This document shows, piece by piece, positions 35,374 to 44,771 of a stretch of DNA of 64,000 nt; position 1 is the first letter of the stretch, and each line of letters begins with the position of its first letter. Origin of the DNA: Porticoccaceae bacterium (lineage in GTDB: Bacteria; Pseudomonadota; Gammaproteobacteria; Pseudomonadales; Porticoccaceae); assembly GCA_021773435.1 (NCBI GenBank), contig JAJFKC010000007.1, positions 62,001 through 126,000 on the forward strand, given 5' to 3'. A program made the position numbers and the translations under genes. Under the pieces are notes generated by a model. It did no database searches. It was not told the origin of the DNA and saw only the letters and a list, made by a program, of their open reading frames with translations.

Positions 35374-36162
35374 GTGAGTTACAAAGCCATAAAGTTCGAG
35401 CGCGAAGGCGCTATTGCCCGCATCACTCTGAATAGACCCGAAGCGGCTAACGCATTAAATTTTGATATGGGCGAGGAGTTAAATGAAGTAGCCAGTATTT
35501 GTCGAGATGACACGGGTATACGCGCGGTGGTTCTCGATGCTGAAGGTACCATGTTCTGTGCCGGTGGTGATGTAATGGCTTTCGCGACCGCAGGCAAAGA
35601 ACTCCCAGCCGCGCTGCGCAAATTGCTCGATACCTTCCATCCAGCGGTGGTCACGCTTTCGACCATGAATGCACCAGTGATAGCGAGCGTGCAAGGGGTG
35701 GCAGCGGGAGCGGGCTTATCATTACTGTCATCCTGCAGTTTTGTTATCGCTAGTGACAAGGCCAGTTTTATGATGGCTTATACCGGCATCGGCATGTCTC
35801 CCGATGGCAGCGCTACATACTTTTTACCACGCCAAATTGGCCTGCGACGAACCGAGGAGATGATGGTCACCAATCGACGCTTAAACGCTAAAGAAGCAGC
35901 AGACTGGGGGCTTGTCAATCAGGTTGTTACCGCTGACAAACTGGTCGCGACCAGCCAACAACTGGCCGAACAACTCGCCCAGGGCCCCACTCTGGCCTAC
36001 GGCACAACTCGGCGTCTGCTGCTCGAAAGCTTTGATAACAGTTTTGCCCAGCAACTGGATGCCGAAGAATCAGCTATTCTCGCGATGGCCAAAACCAGAG
36101 ATGGGCTCGATGGGGTGGCGGCTTTCAAAGACAAACGCAAACCGGACTTCAATGGCACCTAA
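35374..36162 (+). CDS. Enoyl-CoA hydratase/isomerase family protein
   Basis: Crotonase-fold protein of 262 residues. The N-terminal segment ITLNRPEAANALNFDMGEEL and the oxyanion-hole regions FCAGGDVMAF and GVAAGAGLSLLSSCSFVIAS are clear. One of the two catalytic glutamates of true hydratases appears replaced (SFMMAYTGIGMSPDGSATYFLPR), so it may be an isomerase or act on an unusual acyl-CoA. The start is a GTG with cgagg upstream. It converges on a thioesterase-family gene; the two may act in one acyl-CoA pathway. Confidence 0.9.
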   Translation: MSYKAIKFEREGAIARITLNRPEAANALNFDMGEELNEVASICRDDTGIRAVVLDAEGTMFCAGGDVMAFATAGKELPAALRKLLDTFHPAVVTLSTMNAPVIASVQGVAAGAGLSLLSSCSFVIASDKASFMMAYTGIGMSPDGSATYFLPRQIGLRRTEEMMVTNRRLNAKEAADWGLVNQVVTADKLVATSQQLAEQLAQGPTLAYGTTRRLLLESFDNSFAQQLDAEESAILAMAKTRDGLDGVAAFKDKRKPDFNGT

Positions 36163-36168
36163 TTAATA

Positions 36169-36204
36169 CTCAAGGAGCAATGTGGCCTCAAGGAGCAATG
36201 TGGC
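36169..36204. repeat. 18-bp tandem duplication across the thioesterase stop
   Basis: ctcaaggagcaatgtggc at 36169-36186 and 36187-36204 are identical. The stop codon of the minus-strand gene (36188-36190) lies in the second copy, so the C-terminal codons have been duplicated downstream of the gene. Confidence 0.9.
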
Positions 36205-37006
36205 GTCGCTGGACCAAATTAGACTGACTGACGCGGCCAATCGCACCTTGTTCGTCATAGAGTAACGTATCGACCATGGCGAGCCCAGTGGTCTGGGGGT
36301 AGGCAGTAGCATCGACACACAGCCACTCGCTCACTGGCATTCGATAAAGATTAATGGTCAGGTCGGCATTGATGAAACCGACCTCATCGCTGAGCCGGAC
36401 CTGAGAGAAGCCGTTAGCAAAATCTGCTAATACGGCAACGTTCAAAAGCGGCGAGTTTTCGCGGCCCTCGACAACATTGATCGGCAGTTTTACCCAGCTA
36501 CAACCATGACCAATACCAATATTTAGAAACACCGGTTTCAGTAGAATAAGGGCCCGTAGGCCCGTTATCGCGCCGCCTTTTATCATGCGCTCAACTCCAC
36601 TCAGGCCAACGATCTCCGTCTGGCTGAATGCTCTTTCAATCTCCTCTGGAAGCGTTACATCATTCTGGGCGTATTCGGGTATTTCAACGGCATTCTTCTG
36701 CAGAATTAGTCCGCTGGCACGACCGACTTCAAGGTCTTCGTTATATAACGACACGTCAAATATTTTTATCCGCTTGCCATCACGAATAGTTTTACACAGC
36801 ACTCTGAGCGGCGCCATCGGAACCGGTCGAAACAGGTCTACCGTCAGCCTGCTTAATTGCATATCGTCAGATGAAAAACGATCTTCCATCGTCGCCACCA
36901 TCAGTGCTGAGGACGCACCTCCATGAATGGTCTTTGAGCTCCAGACACTGGCGGCAATCTCATTGGGAATAAAACAATCGCCATCGCGAACGAAAAGTGC
37001 GGGCAT
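36188..37006 (-). CDS. Acyl-CoA thioesterase-like, double hotdog protein
   Basis: A 272-residue protein resembling TesB-like double-hotdog thioesterases: an N-terminal half with WSSKTIHGGASSALMVATMED and LSRLTVDLFRPVPMAPLRV, and a C-terminal half with WVKLPINVVEGRE and FINADLTINLYRMPVSEWLCVDA and the closing LLYDEQGAIGRVSQS. The latter two are hallmark strands of the family. Probable role is hydrolysis of acyl-CoA in the cytoplasm. The last codons belong to an 18-bp tandem duplication. It shares direction with arfB downstream of its start region. Confidence 0.82.
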   Translation of the reverse strand: MPALFVRDGDCFIPNEIAASVWSSKTIHGGASSALMVATMEDRFSSDDMQLSRLTVDLFRPVPMAPLRVLCKTIRDGKRIKIFDVSLYNEDLEVGRASGLILQKNAVEIPEYAQNDVTLPEEIERAFSQTEIVGLSGVERMIKGGAITGLRALILLKPVFLNIGIGHGCSWVKLPINVVEGRENSPLLNVAVLADFANGFSQVRLSDEVGFINADLTINLYRMPVSEWLCVDATAYPQTTGLAMVDTLLYDEQGAIGRVSQSNLVQRRHIAP

Positions 37007-37054
37007 AGGTGCTACTTCCTGCTAAAAGCTGAGATCATGGAGAGAGGGATCCGG

Positions 37055-37471
37055 TTAGTCAATTCGCACCCGACCGCGCAAGGCCTTGTTTCGACCGTGT
37101 TTGGTCTTGCGATCCATACGCTTCGTTTGTGAATTCTTGCTTGGCCGTGTGGCTTTTCTTATTTTAGATGTCGTCGTGCTGGACAAAATCAGCGCCTGCA
37201 GACGCGCTCTAGCGTCCTGTCGATTCATTTCCTGAGTGCGATATTTCTGGGCCTTGATAACAATGACACCGATACTGCTTATGCGTTGGTCATTGCAGGT
37301 AAGCAAGCGCGCCTTGTAGTCATCGGGCAACGACGAGGCTTTAATATCAAAGCGCAAATGAATAGCGCTGGAAACTTTATTGACGTTCTGGCCACCCGCG
37401 CCCTGCGCACGAATGGCATTTATTTCGATTTCGCTATCGGGGATGACGATATGATTTCGTATGTTTAGCAC
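37055..37471 (-). CDS. arfB: Alternative ribosome-rescue factor ArfB
   Basis: Peptidyl-tRNA hydrolase that frees ribosomes stalled on broken mRNAs, 138 residues. The catalytic GGQ lies in RAQGAGGQNVNKV near residues 26-28, and the basic C-terminal tail (KATRPSKNSQTKRMDRKTKHGRNKALRGR) that enters the empty mRNA channel is present. The start is a GTG at 37469-37471 (MLNIRNHIVIPDSEI), giving the family length. Confidence 0.94.
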   Translation of the reverse strand: MLNIRNHIVIPDSEIEINAIRAQGAGGQNVNKVSSAIHLRFDIKASSLPDDYKARLLTCNDQRISSIGVIVIKAQKYRTQEMNRQDARARLQALILSSTTTSKIRKATRPSKNSQTKRMDRKTKHGRNKALRGRVRID

Positions 37472-37538
37472 GACAGGCTCGGTAGTTTAGATTCGCTACT
37501 TAGACACTTAACTCGGATATATCACCGGGAAAACGCTG

Positions 37539-39113
37539 CTAATTTACGGCGACTTTAGTACCAAAAATAAGATCAACGTGTTCTTTGGGTAGCGATTTGC
37601 TGGCCAGCGACACAACCACCGTCACTAAAATGGAAACGCCTTCACCAATGGTTGTACAGGCAAAGGGGTTACCCGCCTGACTCGCCAGCTCAAACAGCAG
37701 CTGCTCGATAAAACCGCCATCCGCAGCGCCTGCTGGTAACCAGGTATTGCGCAGTGCGATAAACGCGACAGCCCCAGCACCGAAGCCCCAGATAGCGCCC
37801 TGTTTTGTCACACCGCGCCAGAACACGCCGATAATCATCGGTCCAGCCAGCGCGGCCATCATGCCACCCAGGCCGACCCAAACCATCAGGGCAATATTCT
37901 GCCCGATGGAAAACCAGGCCAGCACGGCGGCACCAACCAGAACAAAAATGATTGACCAGCGGCTAATGCGTAATACGTTGTGATCCACCTCGGCCTCGCT
38001 GGCATCTGGATGCAGGATGCTAGACAGGGTGCGACGATAGATATCGTTAGCGAAGACCTGAGAGGTCGAGATCACCAGACCATCGGCTGTTGACATGATG
38101 GCCGATAAAATCGCGATACCAAGAAAGGCCGCCAGCCACACAGGAAATAATTCAATAAACAGTGCGGGAATCGCCTGATTCGGCCCGCCGGGTTGATCCA
38201 GCAGACTATCCCCGAGCACGGCCCGCGCCAGAATACCGCCAAAAATCATCGATGCCAGGACGATGCCCATCAACAAACACAGCACCAGAAATTTAGTTCT
38301 GCCGACACCTTCCTTTAAAGCCCAAACTTTATTACCGATATGGGGCAACATACCCAGAGTCAGGTGAGCAAGAAATATCGCCGCGAAGTCCCAGTGAGAA
38401 TCGAACAGGCCCGAGCCTTCGTAGTGCACCATTACCGTCTTGGCATCCAGAGTTTCCAGACGCTCCATAAGCCCGGGAAAACCGCCCTCGACACCAAAGC
38501 CGATACTAAAAAGTATGACGATCATCAAGGCCAGGCCCAGCATCATGGCCCCCTGCACACCGTCGGTAATAATATCGGCATGAGCGCCACCCAGGACCAC
38601 GTAAACCAGTAACACCACCGTGGTTACCGCCAGCGCCCAGACCGGACTCAGGCCCAGCATCTGCTCAAACATGACCAGGCCCGCGAGCAATTGGGCCGCC
38701 AGATAGAACATCAGCACCATGGAAAACAAGGCAACAATGACCCGCATGGCTTCAGACTGATAACGGTCACCCATAAATTCTGGAATGGAGCGATTACTAA
38801 AATTATTACCTGCTTTCTGTACCTGCTTAAAGCACAACCACACACCTAAATATACGGCGAAAGGGTAAACCAGGGCATAACCCAGGGCCGGAAAACCAAA
38901 ACGATAACCGAGACCGGGGATGCCCAGAAACGTCGCACCCGAAGCCGTGGTCGCCGTCATCGCAAAGGCCAGAAACCACATGCCGTATTCCCCGCGGGCG
39001 GTTGAGAAGTCGTCGCTGGTTTTCACGTGGCGCATGCCCAGATAGCCAAAGCCAATCATGGCTCCAACATATAAAAACAAAAACACCCAGGACCAAATAC
39101 GCAGCTCGTCCAT
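37539..39113 (-). CDS. Sodium:solute symporter (SSS family)
   Basis: Inner-membrane cotransporter of 524 residues with 13 or so hydrophobic helices and the LeuT fold. Family segments include ARGEYGMWFLAFAMTATTASGATFLGIPG (helix 1 sodium site region), SIPEFMGDRYQS, and ILSAIMSTADGLVISTSQVFANDIYRR, which contains the conserved AxxSTADG sodium-site motif. It resembles pantothenate/acetate/proline-type carriers, but the substrate is not determinable. It may import the compound handled by the nearby cyclase and LLM enzymes; that is inference from position. Confidence 0.9.
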   Translation of the reverse strand: MDELRIWSWVFLFLYVGAMIGFGYLGMRHVKTSDDFSTARGEYGMWFLAFAMTATTASGATFLGIPGLGYRFGFPALGYALVYPFAVYLGVWLCFKQVQKAGNNFSNRSIPEFMGDRYQSEAMRVIVALFSMVLMFYLAAQLLAGLVMFEQMLGLSPVWALAVTTVVLLVYVVLGGAHADIITDGVQGAMMLGLALMIVILFSIGFGVEGGFPGLMERLETLDAKTVMVHYEGSGLFDSHWDFAAIFLAHLTLGMLPHIGNKVWALKEGVGRTKFLVLCLLMGIVLASMIFGGILARAVLGDSLLDQPGGPNQAIPALFIELFPVWLAAFLGIAILSAIMSTADGLVISTSQVFANDIYRRTLSSILHPDASEAEVDHNVLRISRWSIIFVLVGAAVLAWFSIGQNIALMVWVGLGGMMAALAGPMIIGVFWRGVTKQGAIWGFGAGAVAFIALRNTWLPAGAADGGFIEQLLFELASQAGNPFACTTIGEGVSILVTVVVSLASKSLPKEHVDLIFGTKVAVN

Positions 39114-39137
39114 TAATTATTCCTCTGCGCTTATCAA

Positions 39138-39178
39138 TTTAAGACTATTAATTTATGGCTATTAATTTAAAACTGCTT
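39138..39178. repeat. Imperfect 14-bp tandem repeat upstream of the symporter
   Basis: tttaagactattaa (39138-39151), tttatggctattaa (39152-39165) and a partial third copy tttaaaactgctt (39166-39178). It lies in the leader of the minus-strand symporter gene. Confidence 0.75.
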
Positions 39179-39290
39179 GGCTTACAAAAGCTGCACCCAA
39201 AAATTGTACGAGATCCCGCAACCCAGATATTTATATCCGGCTTTTTTATAAACGACAGCTAATGAAATCAAACGAATTAAGCGAAACGCG

Positions 39291-40235
39291 CTAATAAATC
39301 GCGATTGGATCGATTACCGCCTGCACCGTGCCACGAATACGTGTCGGCCCCAACACAAAGAAAAACTCATAGGCTTTGTCACGCACCAGCGGCCCGGTCT
39401 GCATGGTCTCGAGCATATAAATACCGTTTTGCACCATGAGTATCAGATGGCCACCAAATATATTGTCTTTATTTTGCGGCGGCACCACATCGACACCCCA
39501 GGTATCAGCACCCACGGCGACAACGTTTTTATCGGCCAGATACTGGGCAACCTGTTCGGACATGCCCGGTTCTGTGCTACCCCATTGCTTCGGATCTTTG
39601 TCTAGCATGGCGTCGGTCCAGCCGGTATGGAAGAGCACCACATCACCCTCACGAATGTCCGTACCCTGAGCCTTTTGCGCGGCTTTAACATCAGCAACCG
39701 AGAAATATTCACCACCCTTCAGGTATTCGACACCCGCCTGGGCGGCCATATCCAGCACCACGCCACGAGCAACCATGGGTGGTACTTTCTCGATACCCAT
39801 TTTCGTCACACCTTCAGTGCGCACAAAATCGACCCCTTTATTGCAGTTGTAAAACACCCCGTGCTGTCCCGGATGGCCGAGGCCATCCAGCTGAGAACCG
39901 ATGCCGAACCACATCTGAACGACTTCATCGTTGTAATTAAAACCATTGGCAAACGGCGAGCGGCCCCACTCCTGACCAGGCTGGACGATTTGCAGATTCA
40001 AACTGCGCGGGCCAAAGGCTGGAGTATTTTTGTCGATGATGATACCCAAATGTTGGGTTTTACCCTGTTTAATCAGGCTAGATGCTTTCAGCACGCTTGC
40101 GGCAGTAATCAAATTAGCTGAGCCGATCTCGTCCTCAGCGCCCCATTTGCTGGTTTTACACTCTTCCGCCTGAACCGATATCGCCAATACACTGCAAACC
40201 AGTCCCGATAACATCAGCTTACCCAGATACATCAT
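39291..40235 (-). CDS. Cyclase family protein, exported
   Basis: A 314-residue member of the cyclase/kynurenine-formamidase-like family (metal-dependent amide or lactone hydrolases). It has a signal peptide (MYLGKLMLSGLVCSVLAISVQAEE), so it is periplasmic. The metal-site region SQLDGLGHPGQHGVFYNC replaces the classical HxGTHxDxPxH in the way typical of the larger subfamily, and GDVVLFHTGWTD and GADTWGVDVVPPQ are conserved patches. The substrate is unknown. It stands between the symporter and LLM genes, all on the minus strand. Confidence 0.87.
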   Translation of the reverse strand: MMYLGKLMLSGLVCSVLAISVQAEECKTSKWGAEDEIGSANLITAASVLKASSLIKQGKTQHLGIIIDKNTPAFGPRSLNLQIVQPGQEWGRSPFANGFNYNDEVVQMWFGIGSQLDGLGHPGQHGVFYNCNKGVDFVRTEGVTKMGIEKVPPMVARGVVLDMAAQAGVEYLKGGEYFSVADVKAAQKAQGTDIREGDVVLFHTGWTDAMLDKDPKQWGSTEPGMSEQVAQYLADKNVVAVGADTWGVDVVPPQNKDNIFGGHLILMVQNGIYMLETMQTGPLVRDKAYEFFFVLGPTRIRGTVQAVIDPIAIY

Positions 40236-40345
40236 TTTGTTTATCCCCTATCCTATCTTTTTTAATAGCTCGACATTGTAACCTGCCGTCCATTGAAGAC
40301 AACTCTCCAGTCTGAAAGCGACTCATTAAGAGGCTTATCCCCATG

Positions 40346-40373
40346 CACAAAAAAGGCCTCATCAGAGGCCTTT
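40346..40373 (-). terminator. Rho-independent terminator after the first LLM gene
   Basis: AAAGGCCTC (40352-40360) and GAGGCCTTT (40365-40373) form a perfect 9-bp stem with loop ATCA; on the minus strand a T-run follows directly. Confidence 0.85.
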
Positions 40374-40412
40374 CCGGTAACGCTGTTTTAACTAACAGCA
40401 GCGATCGCTCTA

Positions 40413-41504
40413 TCAGGCTACGGCTTTGGGCGCTTCCACTTCCGGCAGCTTCTTCAACTGAGGCAGCACTTCTTTACTGAACAGGTGATAGCTTTTTTCC
40501 GCCACATCAAAGGGCATATCCGCATAGGTAAAAACACCGCTAAACCCACCATTACCAACTTTATTGCGGATATTGAGGATTTTCTCGTAGCACTGTTCAG
40601 GTGTGCCCCAAACCTGTAGGTCCATAAACATATCGGCGATCGCATCACGGCCAACGTCGTTGATCACATCTGACATATTGCCGTAATATTCGTAACCCTT
40701 ACGGCTTTTAAAGTAGTCCTTATTCATTTCGTAATGATCGATCACGCTCTGCCAGTAGCCGGTAATGTATTTCTCAGCAGCGGCTTTAGCGACGGCCTCA
40801 TCTTCGTGGCAGTAGGTCCAGCATGCGGCTATGGGGGCCGGCGGATTGATTCCATGAACCTTGTTAAACAGATCGCGATAGTTACCGATATCCACCGCAA
40901 CTTCATCCCACGGTTTGTGGGGAACCAGTAGTAAACCCAGCCCCAGCTCGGCCATCATTAGGATAGAATCAGGCGACATAGAGGCGGCGTAGCTACGGCC
41001 CTTAAAACTCTTGAATGGCGCTGGACGGATGGGCGCTTTGGGTTGCTTGATGTGTTCACCATCCATCTCGCAATAGCCCTGCTCCAGACCTTCGCAAATC
41101 ATTTTGGTTGACTCGGCAAAGGTCTCCTTGGCAACACTCTGGTTAAGTCTGAACGTATCGAATTCGACCCGGGCCAGGCCGCGACCAAAGCCCATAATGA
41201 CCCGACCATTAGACAGGTTATCGAGCATCGAAATCTCCTCTGCAACACGGACAGGATCATGCCAGGGCAGGATAATCGCCATGGAACCCAACTCAACCTT
41301 TTCAGTTTTAGCCGCAACATAAGTCAGCCACTGGGTTACATCTGGGCACATGGTGTAGCCAGTGAAGTGATGTTCGACACCCCAGATAGAGTCATAGCCG
41401 AGGTCTTCTGCCTGTTCGGCCATTTTGATTTCGTGCTGATAAACATCGAAATCGTTAAGGTTGTTCCAGGGATTTTGAAATATACAGGACAGACCTACTT
41501 TCAT
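40413..41504 (-). CDS. LLM-class flavin-dependent oxidoreductase (copy 1)
   Basis: Luciferase-like monooxygenase fold (TIM barrel, F420 or FMN), 363 residues from the ATG at 41502-41504 with GGAG upstream; the frame is open for 14 more codons. Typical segments are DLGYDSIWGVEHHFTGYTMCPDVTQWLTYVAAKTEKVELGSMAIILPWHDPVRVAEEISMLDNLSNGRVIMGFGRGLA in outline. The C-terminal WGTPEQCYEKI is the family's end signature. It is a paralogue of the neighbouring 41795-42892 gene. Bacterial members oxidise aldehydes, alkanes, sulfonates or aromatic acids; the substrate here is unknown. Confidence 0.88.
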   Translation of the reverse strand: MKVGLSCIFQNPWNNLNDFDVYQHEIKMAEQAEDLGYDSIWGVEHHFTGYTMCPDVTQWLTYVAAKTEKVELGSMAIILPWHDPVRVAEEISMLDNLSNGRVIMGFGRGLARVEFDTFRLNQSVAKETFAESTKMICEGLEQGYCEMDGEHIKQPKAPIRPAPFKSFKGRSYAASMSPDSILMMAELGLGLLLVPHKPWDEVAVDIGNYRDLFNKVHGINPPAPIAACWTYCHEDEAVAKAAAEKYITGYWQSVIDHYEMNKDYFKSRKGYEYYGNMSDVINDVGRDAIADMFMDLQVWGTPEQCYEKILNIRNKVGNGGFSGVFTYADMPFDVAEKSYHLFSKEVLPQLKKLPEVEAPKAVA

Positions 41505-41694
41505 ACTGATTCTCCATTTAACCCTGCAGAAAGTGCAGGAAGGCATGACTATTCGCTAGTCAAAAAGGCCGAGAACAGTACCGATAATTACTTATTGTGT
41601 AAAGCGCCTGCGTTATCTTCCAGCCATGGAGGAATCCTGAGTATTACCACCTGAGTCTTCCAGCCAGGTATGCTGCGGCGAACTCCGAACATTT

Positions 41695-41727
41695 AAAAAG
41701 CGGTACTGCAATCCGTCCCAGTACCGC
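41695..41727 (-). terminator. Rho-independent terminator after the second LLM gene
   Basis: GCGGTACTG/CAGTACCGC (41700-41708 with 41719-41727, loop of 10) is followed on the minus strand by TTTTTAAA. It separates the two LLM genes into different transcription units. Confidence 0.85.
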
Positions 41728-41739
41728 CATTATTTGAAA

Positions 41740-41760
41740 GCCTTTATTTTAGCTAAAGGC
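41740..41760. terminator. Second hairpin after the second LLM gene
   Basis: GCCTTTA/TAAAGGC (41740-41746 with 41754-41760, loop of 7) with CTTTT on the plus side and TTTC on the minus side; probably a supporting terminator. Confidence 0.6.
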
Positions 41761-41794
41761 CTTTTATCAGCTCAGCGTCTTACCAGCTTAACAA

Positions 41795-42892
41795 CTATGC
41801 AGCCATATAATCAGGCGCCTCCCATGTTTGTACCGTTGGAATCACTTCATTGGCAAACAAGGTCAGGCTGTCTTTGGCGTAGTCATAGGGCATACCGGCG
41901 TAACTGAAGCTAGCATTAATATCCATCGCGCCAATAATATCCTGAATACCCATAATTTTTTCCATGCACTGCTCGGGGGTACCCCAAATCTGTAGGTCGG
42001 TGAATCCTTTACCCATGGCTTCATCACCAGCTTCCCGCGCATATTTTGCTGATTCATGATAAAAATCGTAAGCACCACCGCCTTTTTTGGCGAAGTGATC
42101 GCCGGTCATTTCATAGTGGGCCATCGCTGACTTCCAGTAATCCGACATATATTTATAAGCCATATCTTCGGCTTTTTTCGGATCTTTATCACAAATCACA
42201 AACAGGTTGGCACTAGTGGGAGGCGCCTGCTTACCCCACTCTTTCTCATAGTGACCGCGCCAGATATTGATCTCTTTCGCCCGTGTTTCCCAGGGTCCAA
42301 TGGCAAAGGTCATGATTGAGCCACCCAGTTTGGCCGCGTGGGGTGCGGTATCGGGGGACATGGAAACAATCATCGTTCTATCTTTAAAGGACTTGAAGGG
42401 GCGCGGGCGAATCTCGCGACGCTCCTGCTTAAAGAACTTGCCATTACCTTCCATAAAGCCGGTTTCCAGGGCTTCAATAATCATTGCCGCTGATTCGTTC
42501 ATGCGGTCACGGGACTCGCCCATATCAATGCCAAAGCCATCGTATTCAATTTGCGCCAGGCCACGACCCAGGCCCATTAACACACGTCCCTTTGAGAGGT
42601 TGTCCAACATTGCGATACTAGTGGCGATACGGATCGGATCTTTATGCCAGGGCAAAATAATCGCCGCGGTACCGACGTTAATACGGCTGGTTTGACCGGC
42701 GATAAAAGCCAGGAACTGGGGGATGTCCGGGCTCAGGGTGTAATCGGTAAAGTGATGCTCTACCGCCCAGATGGAATCAAGCCCCAGCGGCTCGCTCATC
42801 AGCGCAATTTCAACCTCATTCTGGTACATGTCATAGTCCGACTGAGGCAAATTCGGGTGATTCTGAAACAACATTAATTGACCGACTTTCAT
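41795..42892 (-). CDS. LLM-class flavin-dependent oxidoreductase (copy 2)
   Basis: A 365-residue LLM protein, paralogous along its whole length to the 40413-41504 gene: LGLDSIWAVEHHFTDYTLSPDIPQFL, LPWHKDPIRIATSIAMLDNLSKGRVLMGLGRGLAQ, and WGTPEQCMEKI match region by region. A strong AAGGAG ribosome site precedes the ATG at 42890-42892. Both proteins keep the HHF motif, the usual flavin-site histidine. The two have diverged enough to suggest different substrates or a heteromeric enzyme, as in bacterial luciferase. Confidence 0.88.
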   Translation of the reverse strand: MKVGQLMLFQNHPNLPQSDYDMYQNEVEIALMSEPLGLDSIWAVEHHFTDYTLSPDIPQFLAFIAGQTSRINVGTAAIILPWHKDPIRIATSIAMLDNLSKGRVLMGLGRGLAQIEYDGFGIDMGESRDRMNESAAMIIEALETGFMEGNGKFFKQERREIRPRPFKSFKDRTMIVSMSPDTAPHAAKLGGSIMTFAIGPWETRAKEINIWRGHYEKEWGKQAPPTSANLFVICDKDPKKAEDMAYKYMSDYWKSAMAHYEMTGDHFAKKGGGAYDFYHESAKYAREAGDEAMGKGFTDLQIWGTPEQCMEKIMGIQDIIGAMDINASFSYAGMPYDYAKDSLTLFANEVIPTVQTWEAPDYMAA

Positions 42893-43040
42893 GGGAAAAG
42901 CTCCTTACCAGGTGGGTTATGTACAAAATTTTTGAACGACCCTATTGAACCTAGAGCAAAGAAGCTCACATATGACCTATGACAACAGATCTTGAGTTTT
43001 CTGAACTGAATTAGCATCAGAAATCTCTCGGTTTTTTTGA

Positions 43041-44324
43041 CTAGCTTTTGCTCAATAGCACTTGCCACTCACTGGTCAACGAAGCCTGGAAATCAGGATG
43101 GGCAATGCCGATCAAAGCTTCAGCACGTTTTTCAAGGGACAAGTTCGACAGCCGCGCCACACCGAATTCGGTAACTACGTAATCCGTATCATCTCGCATT
43201 ACAGTTACCGGCCCGTCTCTTAATAAAGGCACTATCTTAGAAATACTGCCTTTGCGAGCGGTGGAATGCAGCGCAATAATGCTGCGCCCCCCTTTCGATG
43301 TCCGTGCACCTCGGAGGAAATCCACCAGGCCACCGACACCACCAATTTGTTTGCCCTTGATGGTTTCGCTATTTATCTGCCCGAACAGGTCTATCTCCAG
43401 CGTCGTGTTAATGCCCACCAGACGGTCAATACTCGCCAGTACACCGCCGTTATGGGTGTAATTAACGGGCTTCAAGCGTATATCTGGACAAGTAGCACAC
43501 CAACGATAAAACTCCGTAGTCCCGGCGGCGATACCCGTAACAATTTTACCGGTATCGATGTTCTTTTTACTGCCATTAACCACACCCGCTTCGACCAGAG
43601 GCATAACCGCTTCGGTAAGTAAACCGGTGTGAATCCCCAAATCCTTTTTATTGCTGAGACTCTCCAAAATCGATACGGGCAAGGTGCCGATGCCTAATTG
43701 CAGGCAGTCGCCATCTTCCACCAGGTCAGAAATAAAGCTGGCAATTGTTATATCTGTCTGGGAAGCCGGTGCAACGCTATACTCAATCAATGGCGCATCA
43801 CTGGTCACGCAATAGGCGATATTAGCTACGGGAATTTTCAGACCATCCTCAATATAAGGCATCGAAGGGTTAATCTCTGCGATGATCAAATCAGCGTTGC
43901 CCAACATAATCTGAGAATAATCTGCGTGCAGCCCAGCACTGCAATAACCCCTGGCATCCGGCTCCGACAATTTCAGCAGCGCGATATTGATATCATATTC
44001 TTCGTCAATGGCGCGAAAGCGTGCTGAGTGGAAAGCGGGCACAAATTCGACTTTACCCTGAGCGTAATAATCCCGGTAGCCACCGACAAAAAACCCTGTG
44101 TTTAGCAGCGCCCCTGAAGAGAACTGGTTAGGGTTCAGCTGGGTCATGGTGGGCAGGGAGTCATCGATAATGCGTAGGCGCGATGTCAGAGCCGCCTGTT
44201 CAATCACATTAATCAGGGCGTCAGGTTGACCGGCCCCACCGGAGACAAAAACGTTTAGGCCATCGACAAAGTGCTCTTGAACTCGCTCTACCGTCAGGGT
44301 TGCGGGAAATTGTTGTGTTGTCAT
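43041..44324 (-). CDS. Acetyl-CoA hydrolase/CoA-transferase family protein
   Basis: A 427-residue class I CoA-transferase-fold enzyme of the acetyl-CoA hydrolase / 4-hydroxybutyrate CoA-transferase group. Family segments are LNVFVSGGAGQPDALI, DLVEDGDCLQLGIGTLPVSILESL, IGGVGGLVDFLRGARTSKGGRSIIALHSTA and YVVTEFGVARLSNLSLEKRAEALIGIAHPDF. It would move CoA between short acyl groups, for example from acetyl-CoA to a hydroxy acid. The ATG at 44322-44324 follows GAGGTGG. The gene starts next to the intergenic region that also drives the porin on the other strand. Confidence 0.9.
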   Translation of the reverse strand: MTTQQFPATLTVERVQEHFVDGLNVFVSGGAGQPDALINVIEQAALTSRLRIIDDSLPTMTQLNPNQFSSGALLNTGFFVGGYRDYYAQGKVEFVPAFHSARFRAIDEEYDINIALLKLSEPDARGYCSAGLHADYSQIMLGNADLIIAEINPSMPYIEDGLKIPVANIAYCVTSDAPLIEYSVAPASQTDITIASFISDLVEDGDCLQLGIGTLPVSILESLSNKKDLGIHTGLLTEAVMPLVEAGVVNGSKKNIDTGKIVTGIAAGTTEFYRWCATCPDIRLKPVNYTHNGGVLASIDRLVGINTTLEIDLFGQINSETIKGKQIGGVGGLVDFLRGARTSKGGRSIIALHSTARKGSISKIVPLLRDGPVTVMRDDTDYVVTEFGVARLSNLSLEKRAEALIGIAHPDFQASLTSEWQVLLSKS

Positions 44325-44737
44325 GCGTACTTACCACCTCTTTTACTCAAGTCGCTTGTTTAAATTAAGTTGTTAGATCAACGTTTCGATAGGGGGCCAC
44401 TGTCTTCTATAAGGGGTCACTACTGGGAACTCCACTGGAAACACATAGCGCCTATCTGAGTCGATGCAAAAAACTGGGCCGATACAAAAACCTGATCAAT
44501 ACAAAACAGGCTGGCAATTTATCACAGCGCTGACCTCCCTCACCACCACGGTTCGACCTCTTGGTCTAGAAAACCCGAAAATCATCGTTCTGTCTTGCCT
44601 ACCCAGCCTACCTGCCCAACTTACCTACCCAAAAACAGGCGCAACCCGCCCCGCCATGACGCAAAAACATCCAAAACTGCGCCCAAGCACCTATCTTCAA
44701 AACGTTTAAAGCCCCTATAAGCAGCTTTATAAAGACC
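44325..44737. other. Non-coding stretch between the CoA-transferase and the porin leader
   Basis: No convincing gene. Around 44464-44515 there is a diverged repeat of the type cgatgcaaaaaactg / cgatacaaaaacctg / caatacaaaacagg. An 81-codon open frame at 44464-44709 has no ribosome site or recognisable features. The CoA-transferase promoter must lie here. Confidence 0.6.
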
Positions 44738-44753
44738 TGGCACGCACTTTGCT
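44738..44753 (+). promoter_or_regulatory. Sigma-54 promoter of the porin/nas-type operon
   Basis: TGGCACGCACTTTGCT matches the sigma-54 consensus TGGCACG-N4-TTGCW at every fixed position. GG (44739-44740) and GC (44751-44752) have the required spacing. Transcription is expected to start at about 44764. No integration-host-factor or enhancer site was identified by eye. Confidence 0.85.
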
Positions 44754-44771
44754 CAACTAACATCGCAAGCT

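Noticed and set aside
44464-44709. An 81-codon plus-strand frame before the porin leader
   Set aside because: No ribosome site, no family features and repetitive content; it ends before the sigma-54 promoter and has no apparent promoter of its own.
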